NCBI GenBank assembly: GCA_963755825.1
Contig: CAVWLA010000003.1
Coordinates: 806,001 to 870,000, forward strand
Direction of reading: 5' to 3'
Source: DATBQN01 sp963755825
GTDB taxonomy: Bacteria > Acidobacteriota > Thermoanaerobaculia > Multivoradales > UBA5704
DNA length: 64,000 bases
The position numbers and the translations under genes are program-made. This document shows positions 56,993 to 64,000 of this stretch, piece after piece; position 1 is the first letter of the stretch; each line of letters starts with the position of its first letter. Below the pieces are notes generated by a model that was given only the letters and a program-made list of their open reading frames with translations, searched no databases and had not been told where the DNA came from.

Positions 56993-57220
56993 ATGAGCTG
57001 GCAGGACTTGATCTCCGTCGACCCCAATGTCTGCCACGGACAGGCGTGCTTCGCCGGCACTCGGGTCATCGTCGCGGTCATCCTCGACAACCTGGCGGCC
57101 GGCGCGACGAACGAAGAGATCCTGAGGAGCTTCCCCTCTCTGCGCCCGGAGTCCATTCCCGCGGCCATCTCGTACGCGGCGGCTCTGGCGAAAGAGCGCA
57201 CGCTGGCGATCCCGGCATAG
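56993..57220 (+). CDS. DUF433 antitoxin-like protein
   Basis: 75 residues from ATG 56993. ISVDPNVCHGQACFAGTRVIVAVILDNLAAGATNEEILRSFPSLRPESIPAAISYAA is the full DUF433 domain, a winged-helix antitoxin usually paired with a DUF5615 PIN-like toxin. GGAG lies 5 nt before this ATG; an ATG 3 nt earlier is too close to it. The partner gene begins 8 bp downstream but has lost its middle. Confidence 0.88.
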   Translation: MSWQDLISVDPNVCHGQACFAGTRVIVAVILDNLAAGATNEEILRSFPSLRPESIPAAISYAAALAKERTLAIPA

Positions 57221-57228
57221 CTCCGATC

Positions 57229-57345
57229 TTGAAATTCAAAGTCGACGAAAACCTCCCGAACGAGGTCACCGCGGCTCTGTGCGCGGCGCAACACGCAGGA
57301 GCGATCTGGATCGTCGAAGAGAACCGCGTGCGGGTGAGGGGATGA
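57229..57345 (+). pseudogene. DUF5615 (PIN/Mut7-C-like) toxin with internal deletion
   Basis: 38 codons from TTG 57229. The first 25 residues (LKFKVDENLPNEVTAALCAA) match the start of DUF5615 toxins, including the Asp of VDENLP. The last 13 (IWIVEENRVRVRG) match their end. The roughly 75 residues normally between, with the other PIN acidic residues, are missing. The junction near codon 25 is in frame, consistent with a deletion rather than a frameshift. The toxin should be inactive. Confidence 0.78.
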
Positions 57346-57359
57346 CGCGGCCTTGACGC

Positions 57360-59558
57360 CTACCCCGCCCGCCGCAGGCCGCGCTCGGCTTCGGAGAGGG
57401 CGGTGCGGAGCTCGTCGAGCTCGGCTTCTTCGAGGGGGCGCTCGCCGAAGCTCTCGCGGAGGTAGAAGTCGATGACGCGCGCCGCCGGGGCGGCGGCCTC
57501 GGGGTAGCGGGCGGCGGCGGCGCGGCGGAAGGCGAGCGGGGCGACCGACTCGGCGACGGCGAGGCCGGCGGAGCCGGCGCGCCGGCGCAGGCGGCGATAG
57601 GCGCGGGTGGCGGTGAGCGGGGCCCGGTAGGCGAGCACCAGCCGCCAGCCGACGAGGGCGAGGGCGGCGAAGAGGAGGGCGAGGACGGCCGCCTTCGAGC
57701 GCTGCAGGCGCGGCGCCCGCGCCGCGGCGGCCGCCGCCTCCGGCCCGGCGACGAGCCGCGGCGCCGCGGCCGCCGCCTGCCGCCGCGGCGGCGCCGGATG
57801 GTCGAAGGCGTGGCGGAGCCGCTCCCAGAGGTCGCGCAGGTCGGAGACGATGCGGAGCTGGTCGTAGAGCCCGTAGGTGAGCACGTAGCGGTCCCAGCGG
57901 AAGAGCAGGAAGTCGTAGGCCTCGCGGGCGAGCGGCCAGGCGCCGCTCCCCTCCCCGGCCGGCCGGCCGGCCGGCGGCGTCGGGTCGTAGATCCGCCAGA
58001 CGCCGCCGGCGCCGGCATCCGCCGCGACATAGGCCTCCACCCAGGCGTGGGCGTTGCTGTTGCGGACGATCGTGTAGCCCTCGAACGGGTTGTACTCGCC
58101 GCCCAGGAAGCCGGTCACCAGGCGCGCCGGGATGCCCTGCGAGCGCAGCAGGAGCACCATCGCCGAGGCGAAGTACTCGCAGTGGCCGCTCTTGTAGCGG
58201 AAGAGGAAGTCCTCGATCGGGTTCTCCGTCGAGCGGTCGCGGAAGTCCTGGGTGTAGGCGTAGCCCTGCATCAGGAAGGTCTCCAGCCGACGCACGCGGG
58301 CCTCGGCCGAGCCCTCGCCCATCGCCCGCCGGGCGAGCTCCGCCATGCGCGGCGAGACGCCGGTCTGATCGAGCGTCGGCTCTCTAGCCGCCGTCGCCGC
58401 CGCATCGCTCGCGTCGCGGCCGCGAGCCGCGCTCGCCGGACCGCGGGCGGGAGCGGCCGGCGCGACGCCGGTCAAGATCGGCCGCGAGGCGAGGCCGACG
58501 CGGTACTCCATCACCTCGAGCGGGGTGAAGCCGAGGGCGACGGCGCCGCCCTCGTCGACCATCAGGTTGGCGACCCGCGGCTCGACCACCGCCGTCTCGA
58601 CCGGCAGCGGCAGGCTCCGCGAGTGGAGCGGCTGCAGCCAGATGCGCATCCAGCGGGCGACCGAATCCATCGGCTCTCGCGCCGCCGCCATGCGCTTGGG
58701 GCGCGCCAGCCAGAAGTGGACGCCCTGGCTGCGCGGCAGCTCGCCGACGAAGGGCGCCCGCCGCCAGCTCCCCCCTTCGTAGAGGTCGTAGGTGGAGGCC
58801 TTGAAGCGCAGCTCGTCGGCGCCGCGGCGGCCGCCCTCCTCCTGCAGCCGCATGGCCACCTCGCGGCTGCCGCGGATGTTGCCGATCGAGTCGAGAGTGA
58901 CGGCGTCCGAGAAGCCGGCCGCCTCGAGGGTGGCGCCGGTCCCCGCGCCGCGCCCGACGATGTACGGCGCGCGCACGCGCGGCAGCAGCGCGAAGAGGGG
59001 CACGGCGAGGACGACGACGGCGATCGTCGCGAAGGCGAGGAAGCCGCCGATCGGCAGGTGCGCCAGCGTCTCGTCGCCGCCGCCGAAGCCGGCGAGGACG
59101 TGGAGGAAGGCGAAGCGCATGAGGAGGGCGAGGGCGATGACGAGGAAGCCGACGAGGAAGAGCGCGATCGTCGGATGGACGCTCGTCCCCATGGCGGCCA
59201 GGAAGAGGAAGAAGACCCCCATCGCCGCCTGCCACTTGTCGCGCTCGCGGGTCATGCCGAAGAGCTTGACGAGGAGGGCGAAGAGGCAGAGGTGGATGAC
59301 CGGATGGGTGAGGTGCCCGCGGTCGAAGACGAAGAGGTCGGCGAGGAAGAACGGCAGGTAGACGACCCCCAGGGCGTTCATCGCCCACACCGGCAGCCAG
59401 CCCGGCGGGTCGCGCCGCGCGCGCAGCAGGAAGAGGGCGACGCCGGCGAGGTAGAGCGCGAGCACCGGCCACTCGACGATGTCGTTGAACGGCAGCGGGA
59501 TCGGCGCCAGGAGCGCCAGCCAGCCGAGGAGGAGCCGCTTCTGCCGGCCGAAGGTCAT
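57360..59558 (-). CDS. Transglutaminase-like membrane protein (TgpA family)
   Basis: 732 residues. Five to six N-terminal membrane helices (DUF3488), an extracytoplasmic transglutaminase domain with triad Cys460 (KSGHCEYFAS), His504 (NAHAWVEAY) and Asp525 (WRIYDPTPP), one more membrane helix, and a C-terminal DUF4129-like tail. This is the TgpA architecture. It sits in the classic moxR-DUF58-tgpA operon and overlaps the DUF58 stop by 4 bp. The physiological substrate is unknown; a role in envelope protein processing or cross-linking is inferred from the family. Confidence 0.93.
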   Translation of the reverse strand: MTFGRQKRLLLGWLALLAPIPLPFNDIVEWPVLALYLAGVALFLLRARRDPPGWLPVWAMNALGVVYLPFFLADLFVFDRGHLTHPVIHLCLFALLVKLFGMTRERDKWQAAMGVFFLFLAAMGTSVHPTIALFLVGFLVIALALLMRFAFLHVLAGFGGGDETLAHLPIGGFLAFATIAVVVLAVPLFALLPRVRAPYIVGRGAGTGATLEAAGFSDAVTLDSIGNIRGSREVAMRLQEEGGRRGADELRFKASTYDLYEGGSWRRAPFVGELPRSQGVHFWLARPKRMAAAREPMDSVARWMRIWLQPLHSRSLPLPVETAVVEPRVANLMVDEGGAVALGFTPLEVMEYRVGLASRPILTGVAPAAPARGPASAARGRDASDAAATAAREPTLDQTGVSPRMAELARRAMGEGSAEARVRRLETFLMQGYAYTQDFRDRSTENPIEDFLFRYKSGHCEYFASAMVLLLRSQGIPARLVTGFLGGEYNPFEGYTIVRNSNAHAWVEAYVAADAGAGGVWRIYDPTPPAGRPAGEGSGAWPLAREAYDFLLFRWDRYVLTYGLYDQLRIVSDLRDLWERLRHAFDHPAPPRRQAAAAAPRLVAGPEAAAAAARAPRLQRSKAAVLALLFAALALVGWRLVLAYRAPLTATRAYRRLRRRAGSAGLAVAESVAPLAFRRAAAARYPEAAAPAARVIDFYLRESFGERPLEEAELDELRTALSEAERGLRRAG

Positions 59559-60610
59559 ACCGCGACGCGCTCCGGCTCGAGGTGGACGCGCAGCTGCGGC
59601 GCCCGTGCGTCCGACGAGGCGAGCGGCTCGGCGCGGCCGCGGGCGGCGAGCGGCAGCGCCGCGACGAGCGCCAGGTGCTCGAGGATGGCGAGGCGCTGGC
59701 GCGGCCCGCCGGCGAAGGGGAGGGAGCGCTCGCGGGTCACCAGCTCCACCTCGTAGCCGCGCGCCAGGTGGTCGAGCGCGGCGGTCGCCGCCTCGCTCAC
59801 CAGCCGCTCGAAGCGCTGCCGGGCCGCCGCGTCGGCGAGCTCTCCCACCGCGTTGTCGAAGAGGATCGCCAGGCGGCGGCTCTTCTCCGCCGCGCGCTCC
59901 ATGTAGATCATCCGTCCCGTCCGCGCCGTCTGCTTCCAGTGGATGCTGCGCGGATCGTCGCCGGCGCGGAAGCTGCGCAGCGAGTGGAGGTCGTGCCCCC
60001 AGCCCGCCTGCCGGCTCGCCTCCTCTCCCTGCTGGTAGGAGCCGGAGACGCGCGCCGCGCCGGCGGCGAAGATCTCCGGGTAGACGAGGACCGAGAGGTC
60101 GACCGCGTAGCGCACCCCCTTGCGGAAGAAGCCGAAGGGGAAGAGCGAGGAGACGTGCGCGAAGGGGAAGGTGTGGCGGCCGCGCGAGCTGATCATCATC
60201 TCGATCTTGCCGGCGCTGCGGCCGCGGCGCGGCAGGTAGGGGACGAGGAGCGGCTGCGCCGTCCGCGCCACCGCGAAGAGGAGGAACCAGCGCGGCAGGA
60301 TGCGGCTGCGGTTGCGGAGGGCGAAGGGCAGGGTGAAGGGCCGGCTGGCGAAGATCTCCGCCGGCGCCTCGAGCTCGATCGCCAGGCCGCGCACGTTCTC
60401 GCGCGAAGCGAGCCCGGAGAGGATGAGGGCGCCGAACATCGCCGCCAGCACCATGTAGAGGGCGTTGTTGCCGGTGTTGGTGGCGGCGATGGCGGTGACC
60501 ACCGTCAGCAGCACGTACCAGAGCCCCACCTTGGTGATGCGGATGCCCTCGGGGACAGTGCGGCGCATGGGGAGCGGTCGGGCGCGGAGGCTGCGGTCGC
60601 CTCGGGTCAC
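59555..60610 (-). CDS. DUF58 domain protein, MoxR-associated
   Basis: 351 residues from GTG 60610; ATG 60568 is the alternative. Two N-terminal membrane helices (VGLWYVLLTVVTAIAATN, NALYMVLAAMFGALIL) precede a vWA-like DUF58 domain with the core LRSFRAGDDPRSIHWKQTARTGRMIYME. DUF58 proteins work with MoxR AAA+ ATPases in envelope protein maturation. It is 15 bp after moxR and overlaps the transglutaminase gene. Confidence 0.92.
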   Translation of the reverse strand: MTRGDRSLRARPLPMRRTVPEGIRITKVGLWYVLLTVVTAIAATNTGNNALYMVLAAMFGALILSGLASRENVRGLAIELEAPAEIFASRPFTLPFALRNRSRILPRWFLLFAVARTAQPLLVPYLPRRGRSAGKIEMMISSRGRHTFPFAHVSSLFPFGFFRKGVRYAVDLSVLVYPEIFAAGAARVSGSYQQGEEASRQAGWGHDLHSLRSFRAGDDPRSIHWKQTARTGRMIYMERAAEKSRRLAILFDNAVGELADAAARQRFERLVSEAATAALDHLARGYEVELVTRERSLPFAGGPRQRLAILEHLALVAALPLAARGRAEPLASSDARAPQLRVHLEPERVAV

Positions 60611-60625
60611 CTGCGAGAGGTCAGT

Positions 60626-61588
60626 CTAGAGCGGCACCGGGGTTCCGGCGACGACGCGCTCGATCGCCTTGCGGGCGCTGTCGAGGTCGCCGCCGCCGCG
60701 CTTCAGCACGACGCGGTGGGCGAGCACCGGCGCGGCGAGGCGCTGCACGTCGTCCGGCACGGCGTAGCCGCGCCCTTCGGAGAGCGCCAGCGCCTGCGTG
60801 GCGCGATAGAGGCCCTGGGCGCCGCGGGTGGAGACGCCGAGCAGGAAGTCGCCGCCGCGCCGCGTCTCCTCGGCGAGCGAGAGGACGTAGTCGGCGAGCT
60901 TGTCGGCGACGTGGACGCGGCGCACCTGCGCCTGCAGCTCGACGAGCTCCTCGCGCGCCAGGACCGGCTGGAGCTCCTCCAGGATCTCCTCGACACCGCC
61001 GGAGAGCAGCAGCCCCTTCTCGTCGGCCCGCGGCGGGTAGCCGAGGAAGAGCGACATCAGGAAGCGGTCGAGCTGCGACTCGGGGAGCGGAAAGGTGCCG
61101 TGGTACTCGAGCGGGTTCTGGGTGGCGAGGACGGTGAAGGGCTCGGGGAGCGGGAAGCGCTTGCGCTCGATCGAGACCTGCCGCTCGCTCATCGCCTCGA
61201 GGAGGGCCGACTGGGTCTTCGGCGTCGCGCGGTTGATCTCGTCGGCGAGGACGACGTTGGCGAAGATCGGCCCGGGGACGAACTCGAAGGCCTGCGCCTG
61301 CTGGTTGAAGATCGACACCCCGAGGATGTCCGAGGGCAGCAGGTCGCTGGTGAACTGGATGCGCTGGAACGACAGGCCGAGCGAGCGGGCGAGCGCCTGC
61401 GACAGCGTCGTCTTCCCCACCCCCGGCACGTCTTCCATCAGGATGTGCCCCTTGGCGAGCAGGCAGACCGCCGCCAGGCGGATCACCTCCCGCTTGCCGC
61501 GGATGACGCGGGCGACGTTCTCCTCGAGCAGACGGATGGTGTCGGCGGCCCGCGCCGGATCGGTGGTCTCGAGGATCAGGGGCTCCAT
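60626..61588 (-). CDS. MoxR-family AAA+ ATPase
   Basis: 320 residues from ATG 61588. GHILMEDVPGVGKTTLSQALA (Walker A), VVLADEINRATPKTQSALLEAM (Walker B), VLATQNPLEYHGTFPLPE (sensor 1) and LGVSTRGAQGLYRATQALAL (sensor 2 region) are all present. A chaperone-like ATPase, probably acting with DUF58 and TgpA encoded downstream. The frame runs on upstream over the GT2 gene, but nothing there is homologous in this frame. Confidence 0.95.
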   Translation of the reverse strand: MEPLILETTDPARAADTIRLLEENVARVIRGKREVIRLAAVCLLAKGHILMEDVPGVGKTTLSQALARSLGLSFQRIQFTSDLLPSDILGVSIFNQQAQAFEFVPGPIFANVVLADEINRATPKTQSALLEAMSERQVSIERKRFPLPEPFTVLATQNPLEYHGTFPLPESQLDRFLMSLFLGYPPRADEKGLLLSGGVEEILEELQPVLAREELVELQAQVRRVHVADKLADYVLSLAEETRRGGDFLLGVSTRGAQGLYRATQALALSEGRGYAVPDDVQRLAAPVLAHRVVLKRGGGDLDSARKAIERVVAGTPVPL

Positions 61589-61692
61589 ACGGGCTCTACG
61601 CGACGGACTTGATGCCGGTTCGATGCCGGCCGATTCCGAGAGGTATACGGGTCTCCGGGCAGGCAGATCCAGGCCAGCATATCGGTGGTTGA

Positions 61693-62397
61693 CTATGAGA
61701 ACAAGTTGTACTTGAAGATCGCCCAGATCGCCGAGACGCCGTCCTTCCAGCCGATCTTCTTGCCCTCGGCGTAGGTGCGGCCGCGGTAGGTGATGGGGAC
61801 CTCGTAGATCCGCGCCCCCTTCTTGACCACCTTGGCGGTGAGCTCGGGCTCGATGCCGAAGCGGTTGGACTGCAGGGTGAGGCCGTCGAGCACCTCGCGG
61901 CGGAAGACCTTGTAGCAGGTCTCCATGTCGGAGAGGTTCACGTCCGTCAGCATGTTGGACAGCATGGTGAGGAAGCGGTTGCCCAGCGAGTGCCAGAAGA
62001 AGAGGACCCGGTGAGGGCCGCCGAGGAAGCGCGAGCCGAAGACGACGTCCGCCTCGTCGGCGAGGATGGGGCGCAGCAGCTCCGGGTAGTCGGCGGGGTC
62101 GTACTCGAGATCGGCGTCCTGGATGAGGACGATGTCGCCGCCGGCGGCGGCGAAGCCGGCGCGGATCGCCGCCCCCTTCCCCTGGTTGACCGGCTGCTCG
62201 AGCAGTCGAAGAGGCCATTCGCCGCGCGCCACGATCTCGCGCAGCAGCTCGCGGGTGCCGTCGCTCGAGCCGTCGTCGACGACGATCATCTCGCGCTCGA
62301 TGCCGTCCGGCAGCGGCGCCCGCGCCACTCGCCGGAGGAGGTCCTCGACCGTCGCACGCTCGTTGTACGCCGGGATGACGATCGATAGGCGCGGCAT
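61693..62397 (-). CDS. Glycosyltransferase family 2 (polyprenyl-phosphate mannosyltransferase-like)
   Basis: 234 residues from ATG 62397. LSIVIPAYNERATVEDLL, MIVVDDGSSDGTRELL and NQGKGAAIRAGFAAAGGDIVLIQDADLEYDP give the GT-A fold with the D-x-D-like DADLEYD. DMETCYKVFRREVLDGL and YEVPITYRGRTYAEGKKIGWKDG match dolichol-phosphate-mannose-synthase-like enzymes. It has no C-terminal membrane helices. It could supply lipid-linked sugar to the GT-C enzymes encoded near 41-45 kb. Confidence 0.94.
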   Translation of the reverse strand: MPRLSIVIPAYNERATVEDLLRRVARAPLPDGIEREMIVVDDGSSDGTRELLREIVARGEWPLRLLEQPVNQGKGAAIRAGFAAAGGDIVLIQDADLEYDPADYPELLRPILADEADVVFGSRFLGGPHRVLFFWHSLGNRFLTMLSNMLTDVNLSDMETCYKVFRREVLDGLTLQSNRFGIEPELTAKVVKKGARIYEVPITYRGRTYAEGKKIGWKDGVSAIWAIFKYNLFS

Positions 62398-62442
62398 GGA
62401 GCGCAAGTCTATATGACGGCGGCAGCGGTCCTCGGCGCCGAC

Positions 62443-62475
62443 CGCAGAGGCCCGGCGGCGAGCCGGGCCTCTGCG
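62443..62475 (-). terminator. Strong terminator hairpin after the LamG gene
   Basis: Fourteen-base perfect arms (62443-62456 and 62462-62475, GCAGAGGCCCGGC facing GCCGGGCCTCTGC) around GGCGA, 30 bp after the stop of the gene at 62506. No U tract follows on the minus strand. Confidence 0.7.
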
Positions 62476-62505
62476 ACGGCGGGTAACTGGCAGCGAGCGG
62501 AGAGC

Positions 62506-63585
62506 CTAGGGACAGGCCAGGGCGTCGGTGTCGGTCACCGCCGGGGCCGGCGGGCCGGAATAGTTGAAGTAGATCCGCTGGGCGCCGCCCGCGTTGTCGA
62601 AGACCTCGACGCGATAGAAGACGTTGGTCGTCGCGGCGGAGAAGATCCAGAACCGGTTGTTCAGGGAGCAGGCGTCGATCGCCTTGACCATCACCTCCCA
62701 GTTGTCGGGCGAGAAGAACCAGAAGAGGCCCGAGCCGGGGTTGGTGCAGGAGGCGACCGTCGCCGGCGACTCGCCGACGCCGGGCGGCCCGTTGCGGAAG
62801 CTCGCCTTGACCTGGAAACGGTCGAGCAGGCAGAGGTGCGACGAGGTGGTGGTGCAGGGCGGGCTGGTGGCGAAGTGAGCCGTGAAGGCGCCGCCGGCGA
62901 GAGTGCCGGTGAGGCCGTGGATCGGCTCGCCGCTGCCGTCGAAATTGTAGACGGCGACGAGGCCGGGGAGAGCGGTGGTGATCGGCACGTTGATGGCGGC
63001 GCGGATCTGCGCTTGCGTCCGCGCCACGTTCCAGATGCGCACCTCGTCGACGTTGATCGTCGGCACGCTGGGCATGTAGTCGGCGTCCTCGCCGATCCCG
63101 AGGGCGAAGCTGCTGGTGGTGAGCGGGCCGGTCTCGGCGAAGCTCTGGATCAGCTCGCCGTTGATGTAGTGGCGGCGGAAGGCGCCGTCGTAGGTGACGG
63201 CGACATGGGTCCACTGGCCGAGGGGGATGTCGCCGACCGTCTGCGCCGAGTTGACCCCCTTGATGTAGCTGCGCAGCTGGTTGCCGCAGATGCCGAGCCA
63301 CCAGGCTTCCTTGTAGCCTTTGCCGGCGATCGTCTGGCAGCTGCCGCTGGCGATGTCGTGGATGACCCAGGCCTCGACGGTGATCTGGCCCGTCGGATTG
63401 AGGGCGGCGAACGGTGACACCAGGTAACCGGAATGGGTGCCGTTCGCCGTGATGAGGAAGCTCTTGTAGGGTTGGGCGCCCGCCGCCGCGGCGAGGAGCA
63501 GGCCGGCCAGGGTGGCGAGAGCGGCGCGGCCCGCCCGGCGGCCGGCTGGGAACGTGCGGCAGGATCGGTTCGGCATCGTCAGCAT
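62506..63585 (-). CDS. Secreted LamG-domain protein with Cys-containing C-terminal module
   Basis: 359 residues from ATG 63585 with AAGGA 11 nt upstream. Signal peptide (ALATLAGLLLAAAAGAQ), then a LamG/concanavalin-like jellyroll (about 40-205): ITVEAWVIHD, LGQWTHVAVTYDGAFRRHYINGEL, INVDEVRIWNVARTQAQI. The C-terminal module of about 115 residues (CLLDRFQVKASFRNG, GLFWFFSPDNWEVMVKAI, NRFWIFSAATTN, FYRVEVFD, IYFNYSGPPAPAVTDTDA) recurs in the neighbouring gene. It probably binds carbohydrate or acts at the surface. An 80-bp stretch is identical to the next gene. Confidence 0.88.
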   Translation of the reverse strand: MLTMPNRSCRTFPAGRRAGRAALATLAGLLLAAAAGAQPYKSFLITANGTHSGYLVSPFAALNPTGQITVEAWVIHDIASGSCQTIAGKGYKEAWWLGICGNQLRSYIKGVNSAQTVGDIPLGQWTHVAVTYDGAFRRHYINGELIQSFAETGPLTTSSFALGIGEDADYMPSVPTINVDEVRIWNVARTQAQIRAAINVPITTALPGLVAVYNFDGSGEPIHGLTGTLAGGAFTAHFATSPPCTTTSSHLCLLDRFQVKASFRNGPPGVGESPATVASCTNPGSGLFWFFSPDNWEVMVKAIDACSLNNRFWIFSAATTNVFYRVEVFDNAGGAQRIYFNYSGPPAPAVTDTDALACP

Positions 63586-63627
63586 CGGTCTACTTTTCCT
63601 TAGGGATGGTTGGCTGAACACAGTCGG

Positions 63628-64000
63628 CTAGACACAGTTGTCGAAGGCGTCGGTGTCGGTGACCGCCGGCGCCGGCGGCCCGGCATAGTTGAAGTAGATC
63701 TTCTGCGTCCCGTTGGCGCCGTCCAAGACCTCCAGCCGGTAGTAGACGTTGGTGGTCGCGGCGGAGAACACCCAGAAGCGGCTGTTGACCACGCAGCCGT
63801 TGATCGCCTTCACCATCACCTCCCAGTTGTCGGGCGAGAAGAACCAGAAGAGGCCCGAGCCGGGGTTGGTGCAGGAGGCGACCGTCGCCGGGGTCTCGGC
63901 GGTGCCGATCGGGCCGTTGCGGAAGTGGGCCGTCACCTGGAAGTGGTCGAGCAGGCAGAGGGCGGTCGCGCTGGTGGAACACGGGAGGGGATCGATCGCG
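63628..64000 (-). CDS. Secreted protein with the same C-terminal module (5' end outside window)
   Basis: The visible 123 codons, open to the window edge, hold a second copy of the module found at the end of the gene at 62506-63585: CLLDHFQVTAHFRNG, GLFWFFSPDNWEVMVKAI, NSRFWVFSAATTN, YYRLEVLD, IYFNYAGPPAPAVTDTDA, ending NCV. The N-terminal domain and signal peptide lie beyond the right edge. Same strand as its paralogue, 42 bp apart, so a tandem duplication and probably one transcript. Confidence 0.85.
   Translation of the reverse strand, partial: AIDPLPCSTSATALCLLDHFQVTAHFRNGPIGTAETPATVASCTNPGSGLFWFFSPDNWEVMVKAINGCVVNSRFWVFSAATTNVYYRLEVLDGANGTQKIYFNYAGPPAPAVTDTDAFDNCV

Noticed and set aside
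62413..63417. Plus-strand frame over the LamG gene
   Set aside because: Asp/Gly/Val-rich antisense shadow; the minus strand has a signal peptide, LamG motifs and a terminator.

Overview
The window is very GC-rich DNA with dense coding on both strands and Gram-negative features: an outer-membrane barrel protein, a lipoprotein, undecaprenyl-phosphate glycan genes and electron-transfer-flavoprotein:quinone oxidoreductase. The gene mix (DPP4-like S9 peptidase, DUF4097 protein, many GT4 glycosyltransferases, LamG proteins, fused AroD-AroE) suggests an Acidobacteriota-like soil or sediment bacterium. That placement is inference; there is no rRNA in the window.

Layout. 0-4 kb: a one-module NRPS (C-A-PCP) and a small Cys-rich secreted protein. 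4-9.2 kb: an AT-richer accessory patch with a truncated amidohydrolase, a CHAT-protease gene cut in two by an IS3-family element (TTAT target duplication, reading frame restored when the element is removed), and a two-TM protein. 9.5 kb: tRNA-His(GTG) with an unusual -1:73 pair. 9.7-18 kb: egtD, fused aroDE, ETF-QO, a DUF4097 protein and an S9 peptidase. 18.1-26.7 kb: a type I restriction-modification operon, hsdM - abiEi - abiEii - hsdS - hsdR, with start/stop overlaps from abiEi onward. An AbiE toxin-antitoxin pair sits between hsdM and hsdS, and HsdR carries an extra C-terminal AlbA_2/Schlafen-like domain. 26.8-27.3 kb: a Cys-rich secreted protein with a 13-G tract just upstream of its promoter. 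27.4-33.8 kb: the fatty-acid and phospholipid cluster yceD-rpmF-plsX-fabH-fabD-fabG-acpP-fabF.

34-51 kb is a surface-polysaccharide region. It holds a lipoprotein, a single-TM protein, GT4 enzymes, two polytopic membrane proteins and a polyprenyl-phosphate sugar-1-phosphate transferase. Its intergenic DNA contains a 40-bp tandem repeat array and hairpin (REP-like) repeats. At 50.9 kb there is a 54-residue histone-H1-like Lys/Ala/Pro protein. 51.2-54.6 kb encodes the oxidative pentose phosphate pathway (gnd-zwf-pgl). 54.8-57.4 kb has an outer-membrane protein, another GT4 enzyme, and a DUF433 antitoxin next to an internally deleted DUF5615 toxin. 57.4-61.6 kb is a MoxR - DUF58 - transglutaminase (TgpA-like) operon. 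The window ends with a GT2 enzyme and two tandem secreted proteins that share a C-terminal module.

The most unusual candidates are the AbiE-containing type I restriction operon with the HsdR-AlbA_2 fusion, the IS-split CHAT gene, the 40-bp intergenic array, the G13 tract at a promoter, and the toxin deleted beside its intact antitoxin.
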